Source: Sphaerochaeta sp. (lineage in GTDB: Bacteria; Spirochaetota; Spirochaetia; Sphaerochaetales; Sphaerochaetaceae). From it: DNA of 7,643 nucleotides. The DNA lies in contig DMAO01000127.1 in NCBI GenBank assembly GCA_003446545.1, positions 1 to 7,643 on the forward strand. Reading direction: 5' to 3'. Made by a program: the position numbers and the translations under genes. Numbering within the stretch: the stretch's first letter is position 1; the number at the start of each line of letters is the position of its first letter. The notes under the pieces were generated by a model that made no database searches, was not told where the DNA came from, and was given only the letters and a program-made list of their open reading frames with translations. Of this stretch, positions 7,570-7,643 are shown piece after piece.

Positions 7570-7599
7570 TTGACAACACAAAAAGGCAAGGCGTATCCT
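7570..7599 (+). promoter_or_regulatory. Candidate sigma-70 promoter before kinase gene
   Basis: TTGACA (7570-7575) is a perfect -35 box. TATCCT (7594-7599) matches 4 of 6 positions of the -10 consensus, with an 18-base spacer. Transcription would begin near 7606, just before the ATG at 7609, so if real it would give an almost leaderless message. If translation instead begins at the in-frame ATG at 7543, the match lies inside the coding region and would be chance. Confidence 0.3.
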
Positions 7600-7608
7600 T
7601 TTAGGACT

Positions 7609-7643
7609 ATGAACCAAGCACTCGCGATAGACATCGGGACTTC
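7609..7643 (+). CDS. FGGY-family carbohydrate kinase, N-terminal fragment
   Basis: Only the first codons are present: MNQALAIDIGT, with the next codon (TC.) incomplete and encoding Ser. The A-I-D-I-G-T-S string is the phosphate 1 motif that opens FGGY kinases (xylulose, glycerol, gluconate, rhamnulose kinases and relatives), where the Asp and the following Gly-Thr-Ser bind ATP. The reading frame is open further upstream to an ATG at 7543, which has AGAGG (7527-7531) eleven bases before it; the 7609 ATG has only AGGA immediately adjacent. I prefer 7609 because family members usually start a few residues before this motif. The gene runs out of the window, so the substrate cannot be judged. Confidence 0.6.
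   Translation, partial: MNQALAIDIGT

Noticed and set aside
1..7643. CRISPR arrays, tRNA or rRNA genes, insertion sequences, phage genes
   Set aside because: No spaced direct repeats, cloverleaf-like segments, transposase motifs or terminal repeats were seen. The window is almost fully occupied by metabolic genes on one strand.

Overview
The window looks like a piece of a Gram-negative, carbohydrate-fermenting bacterial chromosome. My best guess is a spirochaete of the Sphaerochaeta type. This rests on roughly balanced base composition by eye, strong AGGAGG-type ribosome binding sites, and a binding-protein signal peptide followed by a G-x-K-E-A-A-type segment of a kind I associate with that group. 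The assignment is an inference from style, not from a marker gene.

Layout, all on the + strand: (1) a short leader (1-105) with a 17-bp perfect inverted repeat next to the first ribosome binding site; (2) a periplasmic alpha-glucoside-type binding protein (106-1386); (3) a strong intercistronic hairpin (1403-1434); (4) two inner-membrane permeases resembling AglF and AglG (1451-2530 and 2530-3435), overlapping by one base; (5) three bases further on, a 961-residue fusion of a GH65 glycoside phosphorylase with a beta-phosphoglucomutase (3439-6324); (6) a 116-bp gap with imperfect dyads and no gene; (7) a zinc-dependent medium-chain dehydrogenase (6441-7475); (8) the first codons of what looks like an FGGY-family sugar/polyol kinase, cut by the window end (from 7609, or 7543 if the upstream in-frame ATG is used).

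Reading as a pathway: the binding protein and permeases import an alpha-linked glucosyl disaccharide or glucoside, powered by an ATPase not encoded here. The GH65 domain splits it with phosphate into beta-glucose 1-phosphate plus an acceptor, and the fused mutase turns beta-glucose 1-phosphate into glucose 6-phosphate. The dehydrogenase and kinase downstream may process the released acceptor, which would fit a glucosyl-polyol or glucosyl-rare-sugar substrate, but they may instead be an unrelated unit. The most interesting points are the one-polypeptide phosphorylase-mutase fusion and the loss of two histidines in the GH65 motif that in typical phosphorylases reads T-x-H-(D/E)-SSLS-x3-H-S.
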